64,000 bases of DNA from positions 55,877 to 119,876 of the forward strand of contig NZ_JBPDVH010000008.1 in NCBI RefSeq assembly GCF_051851555.1. The letters run 5' to 3'. Made by a program: the position numbers and the translations under genes. The number at the start of each line of letters is the position of its first letter. Position 1 is the stretch's first letter. Positions 46,034-54,459 of this stretch are shown piece after piece. The notes beneath the pieces are model-generated. The model did no database searches. It saw only the letters and a list, made by a program, of their open reading frames with translations, and was not told where the DNA came from. This DNA comes from Lonepinella sp051851555. GTDB taxonomy: Bacteria > Pseudomonadota > Gammaproteobacteria > Enterobacterales > Pasteurellaceae.

Positions 46034-46726
46034 TTAGGCCTGTTCTTTCGCAACTTGCTCTAATGCCATTCTCGCCCAGTTACGCCATTCAATGCCTAAA
46101 TGCCATTTGTGTCCCTCAATCATTTCTTGGTCCACGCCTTTTGGCATAAATACACCTAACAACACTTCGCAACCGGTTTCCGTGTTGCGGAACTGGTGGA
46201 ATGCGGCGACTGCGGTTGAATGATCGCCCTCACGGATTGGACAAGAAATATAGCTCACATAGGGATATTTTGCCTCATCACGAATGGCTTTTGCTTGTGC
46301 AGGGGCGTTGTCAATATTCGGATAGAATTTACCGATTAAGTTTACTGGCTTATCCCAACAACCGACAGTTTCAATAATGCGACGGTTACCGCCTTCGGTG
46401 TCTTTAATCATGTAATGCTCAGGGTTTGCTTTCCAGTTGGTTTGTTCGCTGAATGTACGGAAACATTTTAAAAAATCTTCCGCTTTTAAACCGTCCACTT
46501 GCATTAAGGCTTGACTTAACACTAATTCGCCATCGCAAGTGTCAGCGAATTGTTGGAATTTCACGTCCATCTCGTGCATTTCTTCTTGTAAGATTTTGTC
46601 CACGCCCTCGTGTCCGAGTTTGGTTTTGATTAAATCTAAGGCGACATACGCACGTTCTAATTCTTTGCGTAATAATTCAATTTCACTGATTTCTTGACCG
46701 TTAATAAGGGTACGAATGTTTGACAT
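46034..46726 (-). CDS. conserved-looking cytoplasmic protein of unknown function (230 aa)
   Basis: I do not recognise it. No signal peptide or membrane helix. The N-terminal third is a charged helical region (LLRKELERAYVALDLIKTKLG; EEMHEMDVKFQQF). The C-terminal half is a beta-rich domain with several aromatic/histidine positions (SYISCPIREGDHSTAVAAFHQF; GHKWHLGIEWRNWA). Several His/Glu could bind a metal. The ATG at 46726 has AGGAGAGC before it. It is the first gene of a four-gene operon with a well-formed promoter and an operator-like array upstream. Confidence 0.75.
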   Translation of the reverse strand: MSNIRTLINGQEISEIELLRKELERAYVALDLIKTKLGHEGVDKILQEEMHEMDVKFQQFADTCDGELVLSQALMQVDGLKAEDFLKCFRTFSEQTNWKANPEHYMIKDTEGGNRRIIETVGCWDKPVNLIGKFYPNIDNAPAQAKAIRDEAKYPYVSYISCPIREGDHSTAVAAFHQFRNTETGCEVLLGVFMPKGVDQEMIEGHKWHLGIEWRNWARMALEQVAKEQA

Positions 46727-46796
46727 ATTTTGCTCTCCTGTGAGTATTGTTAACGTTGCTAATGAATGTGAAAGCGTTGTGCTTTCGATAAGGTGT

Positions 46797-46824
46797 ATTA
46801 TAGATTTATTACGGAGAGATACAA
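46797..46824 (-). promoter_or_regulatory. promoter of the four-gene unknown operon
   Basis: On the minus strand TTGTAT (46824-46819), 16 bases, then a consensus TATAAT (46802-46797). It lies about 70 bases before the 46726 start. Confidence 0.55.
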
Positions 46825-46838
46825 CCAACAGCAAACCA

Positions 46839-46884
46839 GTATGGAATAGGGTTATCCATACAAATTAGATATTGTGTATGGATA
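46839..46884. promoter_or_regulatory. operator-like array of three GTATGGA half-sites
   Basis: GTATGGA at 46839-46845, its inverse TATCCATACA at 46853-46862, and TGTATGGATA at 46875-46884. The last two form a perfect 10-bp inverted repeat 12 bases apart; the first two an inverted repeat nine bases apart. It lies immediately upstream of the -35 element of the operon promoter, the usual place for an activator site. The binding protein is unknown. Confidence 0.6.
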
Positions 46885-46974
46885 GGCATAATCGAAATAT
46901 TAATATTGTTGGGAAAATTTATCGAAAAATCACCGCACTTTTTTGATATTTGTGCGGAAATGTATTGTGAAAAG
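46885..46974. other. remainder of the 333-base gap between the unknown operon and uspA
   Basis: AT-rich, no open frame. Holds one uptake sequence near 46932 before the uspA terminator. Nothing else seen. Confidence 0.5.
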
Positions 46975-47028
46975 ACAAAATCTGCAACACAGCGAGTTTG
47001 AATATTAAACCCGACATGTTGCAGATTT
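46975..47028 (-). terminator. terminator of uspA
   Basis: 12-bp perfect outer stem AAATCTGCAACA / TGTTGCAGATTT (46978-46989 with 47017-47028) enclosing a smaller imperfect stem; on the minus strand followed by TGTCTTTTCAC. Confidence 0.65.
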
Positions 47029-47059
47029 CATTTATTCTTAATTATTTCAATCGGTTAAG

Positions 47060-47485
47060 TTAATCTTCTTTTAACGGCACCACTAACATATCAATGGTAA
47101 CGGTATTCATTAATTGACGCGTAGAGGACATTAATTTACTCCAGAAATCTTGGTGATGACCCGTGACGAGTAAATCCACATCATATTGTTCAATCGCATC
47201 AGCGAGCACTTGACCTAAATCACCGCTGCCACTTAATTTTTCACCAATTGGATAACCTGCTTGATCGGCGAGTTGTAGCAAGGCTTGCTGTGTTTCACTG
47301 GAAATGCGATCTTGCATAGAAGTCATATTTACATCAATTAACCCCGTATAAAGATCGGAGAAATTGACATCAACGTGAATAATCGACAATTTAGCATTGT
47401 GGCGCTCTGCAATAGAGGCGGCTTTTTTCACCAATCTTGGGCTTTCATCTGAAAGATCGACGGCAACTAAAATATGTTTATACAT
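47060..47485 (-). CDS. uspA: universal stress protein A
   Basis: 141-residue cytoplasmic protein induced by growth arrest in relatives. MYKHILVAVDLSDES at the start and TGHHQDFWSKLMSSTRQLMNT near residue 106 are UspA-type segments. The ATP-binding G-x2-G-x9-G(S/T) of ATP-binding Usp is absent, as in true UspA. GAGGGAAT precedes the start. Stands alone with its own terminator. Confidence 0.94.
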   Translation of the reverse strand: MYKHILVAVDLSDESPRLVKKAASIAERHNAKLSIIHVDVNFSDLYTGLIDVNMTSMQDRISSETQQALLQLADQAGYPIGEKLSGSGDLGQVLADAIEQYDVDLLVTGHHQDFWSKLMSSTRQLMNTVTIDMLVVPLKED

Positions 47486-47635
47486 AATTCCCTCCTTAAT
47501 TTCTCGGGTTAAATGGATTATTTAGGCGTATATTAACATCTCTTTTAAACAAAAAATGTGTACTAGATCACAATTTTGAAAAAAGATCAAAATTTTATTA
47601 TGATATGCGAATCTATCCGCCAATAAGGAAAAACT

Positions 47636-48445
47636 ATGTCCCATACTATTGATGATTTTGTACAACTTATCGCTAAATTACGCAATCCTCATGGCGGTTG
47701 CCCATGGGATCTTAAACAAAATTACCATTCTATGATCCCTTGTTTACTTGAGGAAACCTATGAAACTGTGGAGGCTATTGAGCAAGGGGATGTGACCAAT
47801 CTACGGGAAGAATTAGGGGATTTATTATTACAAGTGGTGTTTTTTAGCCAACTCGCCAAAGAGGACGGGAAATTCACCTTTGAAGATGTGGTTAATGAGG
47901 TTTGCCAGAAAATTATCCGCCGTCACCCACATGTCTTTGGTGATCAATCGGCTCGTAATGAACAAGAGGCACTGGCGAATTGGAATGCCATGAAAGCACA
48001 AGAAAAATCAGCCGAGGGAAAACAGCAGTCCATTTTGGATAATGTCCCTCATGCGTTTCCGGCCTTATTGCGTGCGGAAAAATTACAGAAAAAATGCGCT
48101 AAAGTGGGCTTTGATTGGACGGAACTTCAGGATGTACTCAACAAAGTGCAAGAAGAATTAGAAGAAGTAAAACAAGAATTAAATCAACCGCACTTAGATC
48201 AGACGAAAATCCAAGAGGAAGTGGGCGATTTGTTATTTGCCACGGTCAATTTGAGCCGTCATTTGAAATGTCAGGCGGAAGAAAGCCTACGCCAAGCCAA
48301 CCATAAATTTGAACGCCGTTTTCGAGCAGTGGAACAAAAATTAACACAGCAAGGCAAAACTTTTGCGCAAAGTAATTTGATAGAAATGGATATTTTATGG
48401 GACGAAGTGAAAAAAGAGGAAAAAAAACAGAATAATGAGGGCTAA
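47636..48445 (+). CDS. mazG: nucleoside triphosphate pyrophosphohydrolase
   Basis: Hydrolyses (d)NTPs to monophosphates; in E. coli linked to ppGpp balance. 269 residues with two MazG domains. The first has GGCPWDLKQNYHSM near residue 21 and EETYETVEAIEQGD, then EELGDLLLQVVF near residue 60. The second has EELEEVKQEL and EEVGDLLFATVNL near residue 195. Both EExxE / ExxD metal sets are present. AAGGAAAAAC precedes the ATG. Confidence 0.96.
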   Translation: MSHTIDDFVQLIAKLRNPHGGCPWDLKQNYHSMIPCLLEETYETVEAIEQGDVTNLREELGDLLLQVVFFSQLAKEDGKFTFEDVVNEVCQKIIRRHPHVFGDQSARNEQEALANWNAMKAQEKSAEGKQQSILDNVPHAFPALLRAEKLQKKCAKVGFDWTELQDVLNKVQEELEEVKQELNQPHLDQTKIQEEVGDLLFATVNLSRHLKCQAEESLRQANHKFERRFRAVEQKLTQQGKTFAQSNLIEMDILWDEVKKEEKKQNNEG

Positions 48446-48459
48446 CTCACATTAGCCCT
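48438..48459. terminator. hairpin between convergent mazG and M48 protease genes
   Basis: AGGGCTAA / TTAGCCCT, 8-bp perfect stem with a six-base loop. No T-run directly beside it on either strand (a T-run begins nine bases away on the minus strand), so terminator function is uncertain. Confidence 0.4.
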
Positions 48460-48475
48460 GTCAACATACCGTCGG

Positions 48476-49231
48476 TTATTTTTTCTGTTTATACACTTCC
48501 ATGGCTTGTGGTAATAAACGTTGTAAGTTCGCTTGACGTTCTTCATCACTCGGGTGAGTGGAGAACAGACTGGCGACTTTACTTGAACCGCCTTGCGCCT
48601 GCATTTTTTGCCAAAGTTTTGGCGCTGCTTGTGGATTATAACCGGATTTTGCCATCAGCATAATACCGACTTCATCAGCTTCCGTTTCATGGCTACGGGA
48701 ATAAGGCTTGTTGGTGATTAAATCTACCGTTCCGCTCCCTAAGCCTTGCAAGTCAACACCCAGTGCAGCGCTCGCCCCAAGTTCGACTGCGGTGCCTAAT
48801 ACGGCAGTAAATACGCCAAAATTCCGTGAGGATTTACCATGTTCTTTTAACGCATGGGCCATTTCATGCCCCATTACGGTGGCAATTTCATCATCAGTTA
48901 AAGCTAATTTATCCACCAATCCCGTATAGAACATCATTTTTCCGCCCGGCATTGCCCAAGCATTCAGCTCAGTATTTTTCACCACCGCAATTTGCCAGTT
49001 AAATTTGGTGCCGGTGTTATTTTCTCGTTCCGCATAGGGTTGCATTACACGAAAAATCTTGTGTACCCGTTTAGAGGTGATTGAACTGGTATCCAATACG
49101 CCTTTTTGTCTCGCTTGAGTAAGGATTTGTGCATATTGAGTTTCAGATTGTTGGTTTATTTCCGTACTGGTGGCGCAACTCACTAACATAGTGGTCGCAA
49201 GGCAAGTCACTATCAATTTACGTTTTAGCAT
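48476..49231 (-). CDS. M48-family metalloprotease lipoprotein
   Basis: 251 residues. Signal peptide with lipobox LVSC, lipidated Cys near residue 19. Zinc motif HEMAHALKEH near residue 131 with the third ligand in HETEADEVG near residue 192. Resembles the outer-membrane/periplasmic LoiP/YcaL group from E. coli that trims misfolded membrane proteins, but the length and details do not settle which. The ATG at 49231 is chosen for the signal peptide; an open frame continues upstream through the ppa terminator. Confidence 0.88.
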   Translation of the reverse strand: MLKRKLIVTCLATTMLVSCATSTEINQQSETQYAQILTQARQKGVLDTSSITSKRVHKIFRVMQPYAERENNTGTKFNWQIAVVKNTELNAWAMPGGKMMFYTGLVDKLALTDDEIATVMGHEMAHALKEHGKSSRNFGVFTAVLGTAVELGASAALGVDLQGLGSGTVDLITNKPYSRSHETEADEVGIMLMAKSGYNPQAAPKLWQKMQAQGGSSKVASLFSTHPSDEERQANLQRLLPQAMEVYKQKK

Positions 49232-49251
49232 AAAATTCCCCACTGATCTGA

Positions 49252-49283
49252 TAAAAAAATACCGCCTTACCAAGGTAAGACGG
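49252..49283 (-). terminator. rho-independent terminator of ppa
   Basis: On the minus strand CCGTCTTACC / GGTAAGGCGG (49283-49274 with 49271-49262; one G-U pair), followed by a TATTTTTTTAT run. Confidence 0.8.
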
Positions 49284-49296
49284 CATCTCTATTGGA

Positions 49297-49824
49297 TTAT
49301 TTTTTCGCACGCTCAAAGGAGTCTAAAATCTCTTGGCGAGCTTCGTTCACATCGCCCCAGCCTTCGACTTTCACCCATTTTCCTGCTTCAAGTGCTTTAT
49401 AGCTTTCGAAGAAGTGTTGGATTTGGGCTTTTAATAACGCCGGTAAATCGCCCACATCTTGAATATGATCGTATTCTTTGCTTAATTTGGTATGTGGCAC
49501 CGCAACGACTTTCGCATCACCACCCGCCTCATCAGTCATTTTTAACACACCCACTGGACGGCAACGAATCACCGAACCCGGTTGTAATGGATATGGCGTT
49601 GGCACTAACACATCTACTGGATCGCCGTCAGAAGATAAGGTGTTGTTCACATAGCCATAGTTGGCTGGGTAGAACATGGCGGTTGCCATAAAACGGTCAA
49701 CAAATAATGTCCCCGTTTCTTTGTCCACTTCGTATTTGATTGGATCGGAATTTGCCGGAATTTCAATTACTACATAAATATCGTCAGGTAGCGCTTTACC
49801 TGCTGGAACGCTTTCTAAGCCCAT
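49297..49824 (-). CDS. ppa: inorganic pyrophosphatase
   Basis: Family I soluble pyrophosphatase that pulls biosynthetic reactions forward. 175 residues. IEIPANSDPIKYEVDKETG near residue 21; metal-binding core DGDPVDVLV near residue 65 and DEAGGDAK near residue 97. Stands alone; convergent neighbour is the protease on the same strand side. AAGGAAGATTAAC precedes the ATG. Confidence 0.97.
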   Translation of the reverse strand: MGLESVPAGKALPDDIYVVIEIPANSDPIKYEVDKETGTLFVDRFMATAMFYPANYGYVNNTLSSDGDPVDVLVPTPYPLQPGSVIRCRPVGVLKMTDEAGGDAKVVAVPHTKLSKEYDHIQDVGDLPALLKAQIQHFFESYKALEAGKWVKVEGWGDVNEARQEILDSFERAKK

Positions 49825-49947
49825 GTTAATCTTCCTTTTGTTAAATGAATATAAATAAACACACCGATTATAGCGATATTTAGTTGGTTTTGCTAGAAAG
49901 TGCGGTTAGAATAATGAAAATTTTTTATTGATAACAAGAGAATGCTT

Positions 49948-50709
49948 ATGCCGACGATCGCTGTTGCCATGATTGTGAAAAATGAAAGCCAAGATTTGGC
50001 ACAATGTTTAGACACCGTCAAAGATTGGGCGGATGAAATTGTGATTTTGGATAGCGGTAGCACGGACAATACGCAAGAAATTGCCCAATCCTACGGCGCA
50101 AAATTTTATTCTAATACCGATTGGCAAGGTTTTGGCAAACAACGCCAGCTTGCACAGCAATATGTCACCAGTGACTATGTGTTATGGCTCGATGCTGATG
50201 AACGAGTTAGCCCCGAATTAGCGCAATCCATTCAAACTGCGGTGCAAAATAATGCAGAAAATACGGTGTATCAAATTAACCGTTTAAGTACTGTGTTCGG
50301 TCGTGAAATCCGCCATTCAGGTTGGTATCCCGATTATGTGGTACGCTTATATCAAACTGACTACGCCAAATATGGCGATGAGTTAGTGCATGAACGTGTG
50401 CATTACCCCGCCGCCGCCAAAGTCGAAAAACTCAACGGCGATTTAGCCCATTTCACCTACAAAAATGTACATCATTATTTAGTTAAATCCGCCGGCTACG
50501 CCAAAGCGTGGGCGGAACAACGTCAAGCTCAAGGCAAAACCGCCAGTTTATTGGACGGCGTAACCCACGCTTTAGGTTGCTTTGTGAAAATGTATTTACT
50601 CAAAGCGGGCTTTTTAGACGGCAAACAAGGCTTTTTATTAGCGGTGTTATCCGCCCATTCTACCTTTGTGAAATATGCCGATCTTTGGGTAAGAACGAAA
50701 ACAAAATAA
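49948..50709 (+). CDS. glycosyltransferase family 2, WaaE/LgtF type
   Basis: 253 residues. Begins PTIAVAMIVKNESQDLAQCL; nucleotide-binding VILDSGSTDNT near residue 33 and the DxD-type LWLDADERV near residue 76. FGREIRHSGWYPDYVVRLY is typical of the WaaE/KdtX/LgtF group that adds beta-1,4-glucose to the first heptose of lipooligosaccharide. With OpsX, KdkA and WaaA elsewhere in the window it would supply the next inner-core step, using UDP-glucose from GalU. ATG 49948 is preferred over 49942 because AAGAG has correct spacing. It lies 12 bases before hemE. Confidence 0.83.
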   Translation: MPTIAVAMIVKNESQDLAQCLDTVKDWADEIVILDSGSTDNTQEIAQSYGAKFYSNTDWQGFGKQRQLAQQYVTSDYVLWLDADERVSPELAQSIQTAVQNNAENTVYQINRLSTVFGREIRHSGWYPDYVVRLYQTDYAKYGDELVHERVHYPAAAKVEKLNGDLAHFTYKNVHHYLVKSAGYAKAWAEQRQAQGKTASLLDGVTHALGCFVKMYLLKAGFLDGKQGFLLAVLSAHSTFVKYADLWVRTKTK

Positions 50710-50721
50710 ATAGGAAACAGC

Positions 50722-51786
50722 ATGTCAACATTAAAAAACGATCGCTATCTCAAAGCCCTATTGCGTGAACCCGTGGATTACACCCCCGTGTGGCTCATGC
50801 GCCAAGCGGGGCGATATTTGCCTGAATACAAAGCTACTCGAGCAGAGGCGGGGGATTTTATGTCACTCTGTCGCAATGCGGATTTAGCCTGCGAAGTGAC
50901 TTTACAACCGTTGCGCCGTTATGACTTAGATGCAGCGATTTTGTTTTCAGATATTTTGACTATCCCAGATGCAATGGGTTTAGGGCTAAGTTTTGGGGCG
51001 GGTGAAGGACCGAAATTTTCCCGCCCGATTGACAGCCAAAGTGCGGTGCAAAATTTGCCGATTCCTGATCCAGAAGTGGAATTACAATATGTGATGAATG
51101 CCGTGCGAACTATTCGCCGTGAGCTGAAAGGCGAGGTGCCGTTAATTGGTTTTTCAGGCAGCCCGTGGACGTTAGCAACCTATATGGTAGAGGGTGGTTC
51201 AAGCAAAGCCTTTACTAAAATCAAAAAAATGTTGTATACCGAACCGCAGTTATTACATCAACTATTGGATAAAGTCGCGGACAGCGTTATCCTCTATTTA
51301 AACGCCCAAATCAAAGCAGGCGCACAATCTGTGATGATTTTTGACACTTGGGGTGGCGTACTCGCTCATCGAGATTATGTGGATTTTTCCTTACAGTATA
51401 TGCACAAAATCGTAGACGGTCTGATTCGAGAAAATGACGGTCGCAAAGTGCCGGTGACCTTGTTTACCAAAGGCGGCGGCTTGTGGTTGGAACAGATTGT
51501 AAATACAGGCTGTGATGCCATTGGGTTAGATTGGACAGTAGATCTTGCCAAAGCCAAAGCCCAAGTAGGGCATAAAGTAGCGTTGCAAGGCAATATTGAC
51601 CCGAGCGTGCTTTATGCCTCACCCGAACGGATTGAGCAAGAAGTTCGGTCTATTTTGGCCGACTTTGGACAGGGTTCTGGACACGTATTTAATCTCGGGC
51701 ACGGTATTCATCAAGATGTACCGGTAGAAAGCCCAAAAGTGCTGGTGGACACCATTCATCAGTATTCCAAACCTTATCATCAATAA
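50722..51786 (+). CDS. hemE: uroporphyrinogen decarboxylase
   Basis: Decarboxylates uroporphyrinogen III to coproporphyrinogen III, two steps before HemN. 354 residues. N-terminal PVWLMRQAGRYLPEY near residue 20 and GFSGSPWTLATYMVEGG near residue 140 are signatures. Followed 11 bases later by yjaG, the order of E. coli apart from nfi. TAGGAAACAG precedes the ATG. Confidence 0.98.
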   Translation: MSTLKNDRYLKALLREPVDYTPVWLMRQAGRYLPEYKATRAEAGDFMSLCRNADLACEVTLQPLRRYDLDAAILFSDILTIPDAMGLGLSFGAGEGPKFSRPIDSQSAVQNLPIPDPEVELQYVMNAVRTIRRELKGEVPLIGFSGSPWTLATYMVEGGSSKAFTKIKKMLYTEPQLLHQLLDKVADSVILYLNAQIKAGAQSVMIFDTWGGVLAHRDYVDFSLQYMHKIVDGLIRENDGRKVPVTLFTKGGGLWLEQIVNTGCDAIGLDWTVDLAKAKAQVGHKVALQGNIDPSVLYASPERIEQEVRSILADFGQGSGHVFNLGHGIHQDVPVESPKVLVDTIHQYSKPYHQ

Positions 51787-51797
51787 AAGGAACGGTT

Positions 51798-52388
51798 ATG
51801 CGAAACCCCATTCAAAAACGCCTTGAACACTTTGAAACTTGGCAACATTTAACCTTTATGGCATGCTTATGTGAACGCATGTGGCCGAATTTTCAGTTAT
51901 TTTGCCAAGTCACCGAACAACCTGACAACGCAAAAACCTATCAAAATATCCTCAATTTAGTCTGGGAATATTTAACCGTCAAAGGGGCAAAAATCAATTT
52001 TGAAAACCAATTAGAAAAGTTGGAAGAAATTATTCCCGATGTCAACGATTATGACTTTTTTGGCGTGGTGCCTGCATTAGATGCCGCAGAGGGATTGGGC
52101 GATTTGCTGCACGCCATTATTGCCGGTGAAAATTTAGAACAAAGTATCAAAATCAGCCAATTATCTTTGCAAACCGTCGCCACTCTGTTAGAAACCGAAC
52201 AAGAGCGAGAATTATCCGAAACAGAATTAAAAAGTGCGGTGGAAATTGAGCAAGAATTAGATGTGCAATGGCAGATCTTCCGCACCTTGAAAGAATGCGA
52301 AGAACGGGATATCGATCTCATTTTAGACCTCAAAAACGAGATTCGAAGTAGCAAAATCTCAAATATTGGTATAGAAATTGCTCAATAA
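51798..52388 (+). CDS. yjaG: YjaG family protein (DUF416)
   Basis: 196-residue, largely helical cytoplasmic protein of unknown function. Recognised by the family start RLEHFETWQHLTFMACLCERMWPNF and by the DALDAAEGL-like segment VPALDAAEGLGDLL near residue 92. Position between hemE and hupA matches E. coli. An uptake sequence near 52231 encodes KSAV in a helical linker. Confidence 0.92.
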   Translation: MRNPIQKRLEHFETWQHLTFMACLCERMWPNFQLFCQVTEQPDNAKTYQNILNLVWEYLTVKGAKINFENQLEKLEEIIPDVNDYDFFGVVPALDAAEGLGDLLHAIIAGENLEQSIKISQLSLQTVATLLETEQERELSETELKSAVEIEQELDVQWQIFRTLKECEERDIDLILDLKNEIRSSKISNIGIEIAQ

Positions 52389-52535
52389 TGTGATCTTTGC
52401 CACAAATTTGTAAAATAGTGCTTTGCTTTCGGTCAAACTTTGTTTAACCTATGCGTGCTGTACTTACAGTTACTGAATCTGGTAAACAAAGGCTTTACCG
52501 AAACATTTAATAAAACATTAATAAGGTATTCAATC

Positions 52536-52811
52536 ATGAACAAAACAGATTTAATCGATGCAATTGCAACAGAAGCGAATTTAACTAAAAAAGATGCAAA
52601 AGCAGCATTAGAAGCAACTTTAAACGCAATTTCTGGTAGTTTGAAAGCTGGCGATCCAGTACAATTAATTGGTTTCGGTACATTCAAAGTAAACGAACGT
52701 AAAGCTCGTACAGGTCGTAACCCACAAACTGGTGCAGAAATCCAAATTAAAGCCTCTAAAGTGCCAGCATTCGTTGCAGGTAAAGCATTAAAAGATGAAG
52801 TAAATGCTTAA
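52536..52811 (+). CDS. hupA: DNA-binding protein HU
   Basis: 91-residue nucleoid protein. MNKTDLIDAIA start, GFGTFKVNERKARTGRNPQTG arm (residues 46-66) that wraps DNA, and IKASKVPAFVAGKALKD end. The ATG at 52536 is certain from family alignment; the longer open frame upstream is not coding. The upstream 147 bases carry the promoter region with no clear operator. A strong terminator follows. Confidence 0.97.
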   Translation: MNKTDLIDAIATEANLTKKDAKAALEATLNAISGSLKAGDPVQLIGFGTFKVNERKARTGRNPQTGAEIQIKASKVPAFVAGKALKDEVNA

Positions 52812-52833
52812 TTGCGCATAGCATACTTTCTCT

Positions 52834-52860
52834 AAAACCCGCCTTTAAGGTGGGTTTTTA
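52834..52860 (+). terminator. rho-independent terminator of hupA
   Basis: AAAACCCGCC / GGTGGGTTTT stem (52834-52843 with 52849-52858) ending in a T-run. Confidence 0.85.
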
Positions 52861-53005
52861 TTTCCTTTCATATCCTCTCTGGATTGATATTTCTAGCTTT
52901 CTTAGCTAGGAAAAATTATTTTCTCTCCCCTCTTTCTTTTTGTGCAAAAATCAGACATACTAGCGCCCTTTTTTCGTCTCTTATTTATTCTTGAAAGGAA
53001 ATTTT

Positions 53006-53572
53006 ATGTCAACAGTCAAAGACGGTTTAGCTAACCCTGCTCCACTTGGTTTATGTGGTTTTGCACTCACAACCTGGTTATTATGTTTAATTAACGCAGG
53101 TATTTTCGATGTGAAAAGTGTGGGATTAGTGGTCGCCATGGCATTCGCATTTGGCGGGACCGCACAAATGATCGCAGGTATGTTTGAATACAAAAAAGGC
53201 AATACCTTTGGTTTCACTGCGTTTATTAGCTACGGTGCGTTCTGGTGGTCATGGGCGTTATTCGTCACGTTCTTCAAAGGTGAAACGCCGGCAACTTTCG
53301 TAGCATGGTATTTAGGCGCTTGGGGAACATTCACCTTAATGATGTTTTTAGGCACACTGGCAAAAGCCAAGGCCTTAAGAGCCATCTTCTTCTTTTTAAC
53401 CTTAACGTTCTATGCGTTAGCTATCGGTGATGCAACAGGTAACCACGCCATTGTGAACCTCGGCGGTTATTTGGGGTTAATCACTGCGCTTTGTGCTTTT
53501 TATTTGGCGGCGGCGGATGTGATTAATGAGAGCTTTGGGCGAGTAATTTTGCCTGTGGGTGAGCCAAAGTAA
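53006..53572 (+). CDS. satP: acetate/succinate:proton symporter SatP (GPR1/FUN34/YaaH family)
   Basis: 188 residues, six membrane helices. NPAPLGLCGFALTT near residue 9 is the family's NPAPLGL motif, and FEYKKGNTFGFTAFISYGAFW near residue 62 is also diagnostic. ATG 53006 follows AAAGGAAATTTT; the open frame begins five codons earlier without support. Length equals E. coli SatP. Likely imports acetate or succinate; substrate range here not shown. Confidence 0.93.
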   Translation: MSTVKDGLANPAPLGLCGFALTTWLLCLINAGIFDVKSVGLVVAMAFAFGGTAQMIAGMFEYKKGNTFGFTAFISYGAFWWSWALFVTFFKGETPATFVAWYLGAWGTFTLMMFLGTLAKAKALRAIFFFLTLTFYALAIGDATGNHAIVNLGGYLGLITALCAFYLAAADVINESFGRVILPVGEPK

Positions 53573-53588
53573 GTACTCTGATTCATGC

Positions 53589-53624
53589 AAAAATGCGGTG
53601 AAATAAAACTCACCGCATTTTGTA
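53589..53624. terminator. bidirectional terminator between satP and eda
   Basis: 12-bp perfect stem AAAATGCGGTGA / TCACCGCATTTT (53590-53601 with 53610-53621). The arms look like uptake sequences with one base lost (ATGCGGT instead of GTGCGGT). Confidence 0.8.
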
Positions 53625-53643
53625 TCAGGATTGGCTTACCGTC

Positions 53644-54282
53644 TTACTTTACTAACCCAACTGCCTCTCTCGTCAATCGCCCAATTTCATCCCAATTTTT
53701 CGCTTTAATCAAGGCTTTTTCCACAAACCAAGAACCACCACAAGCGACGACATTTGGAATCGCCAAATAGTCTTTAATATTGGTCGGTGAAATTCCCCCT
53801 GTTGGCATAATTTGTAAATTACTGTAAGGGCCTAACAAGGCTTTAATCATTTTCACCCCGCCACTGGCTTCCGCAGGGAAGAATTTTACGGCGGTGATAC
53901 CCATTTCTAATGCAGCCTCAATGGACATTGGGTTGTTTACCCCTGGGGTGATTGGCAAGCCTAAATCTTGGCAAAGTTGCACAATTTTTGGATTGAATCC
54001 CGGAGTAACAATGGCATCTGCTCCAGCGTTTTTGGCTGCAACCACTTGTTCTGAGGTTAACACTGTACCTGCTAAAATCAACACATCTGGATAGTGCTGA
54101 CGAACAAGACGAATGGATTCTTCAGCCGCAGCAGAACGGAATGTGATTTCTGCTACTGGCAAGCCATTGTCAGATAAGGCTTTGACGAGTGGCAAAATAT
54201 CTTGAGCATCGTCTACTGCGATTACGGGGACGACTTTTAAAGTTTTTAATTTTTCAATAATTTGTTCGGTTGTATAAGCCAT
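53644..54282 (-). CDS. eda: 2-keto-3-deoxygluconate-6-phosphate / 4-hydroxy-2-oxoglutarate aldolase
   Basis: Class I aldolase of the Entner-Doudoroff route, also used for glucuronate breakdown. 212 residues. PVAEITFRSAAAEESIR near residue 38 with catalytic Glu; the Schiff-base lysine in VKFFPAE near residue 133; GGVKMIKALLGPY and PTGGISPTN follow. No edd is adjacent, so hexuronate catabolism is as likely as the full Entner-Doudoroff pathway. Convergent with satP. Confidence 0.95.
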   Translation of the reverse strand: MAYTTEQIIEKLKTLKVVPVIAVDDAQDILPLVKALSDNGLPVAEITFRSAAAEESIRLVRQHYPDVLILAGTVLTSEQVVAAKNAGADAIVTPGFNPKIVQLCQDLGLPITPGVNNPMSIEAALEMGITAVKFFPAEASGGVKMIKALLGPYSNLQIMPTGGISPTNIKDYLAIPNVVACGGSWFVEKALIKAKNWDEIGRLTREAVGLVK

Positions 54283-54459
54283 AATGTTTCCTTAATTAAA
54301 TGCGTTGCGTAAATTTTGAGATAACTATCTGTCTTTTCATATAAATTGTCAATTAGAAACATCATCTAGTTTTTAGTAGATCATCCTAAATCTTTAAAAC
54401 ATCCTCAAAAAATGCTATGATCAGTCCTAATTTTTCCAACTTCATCTTCATCAAAAAAC

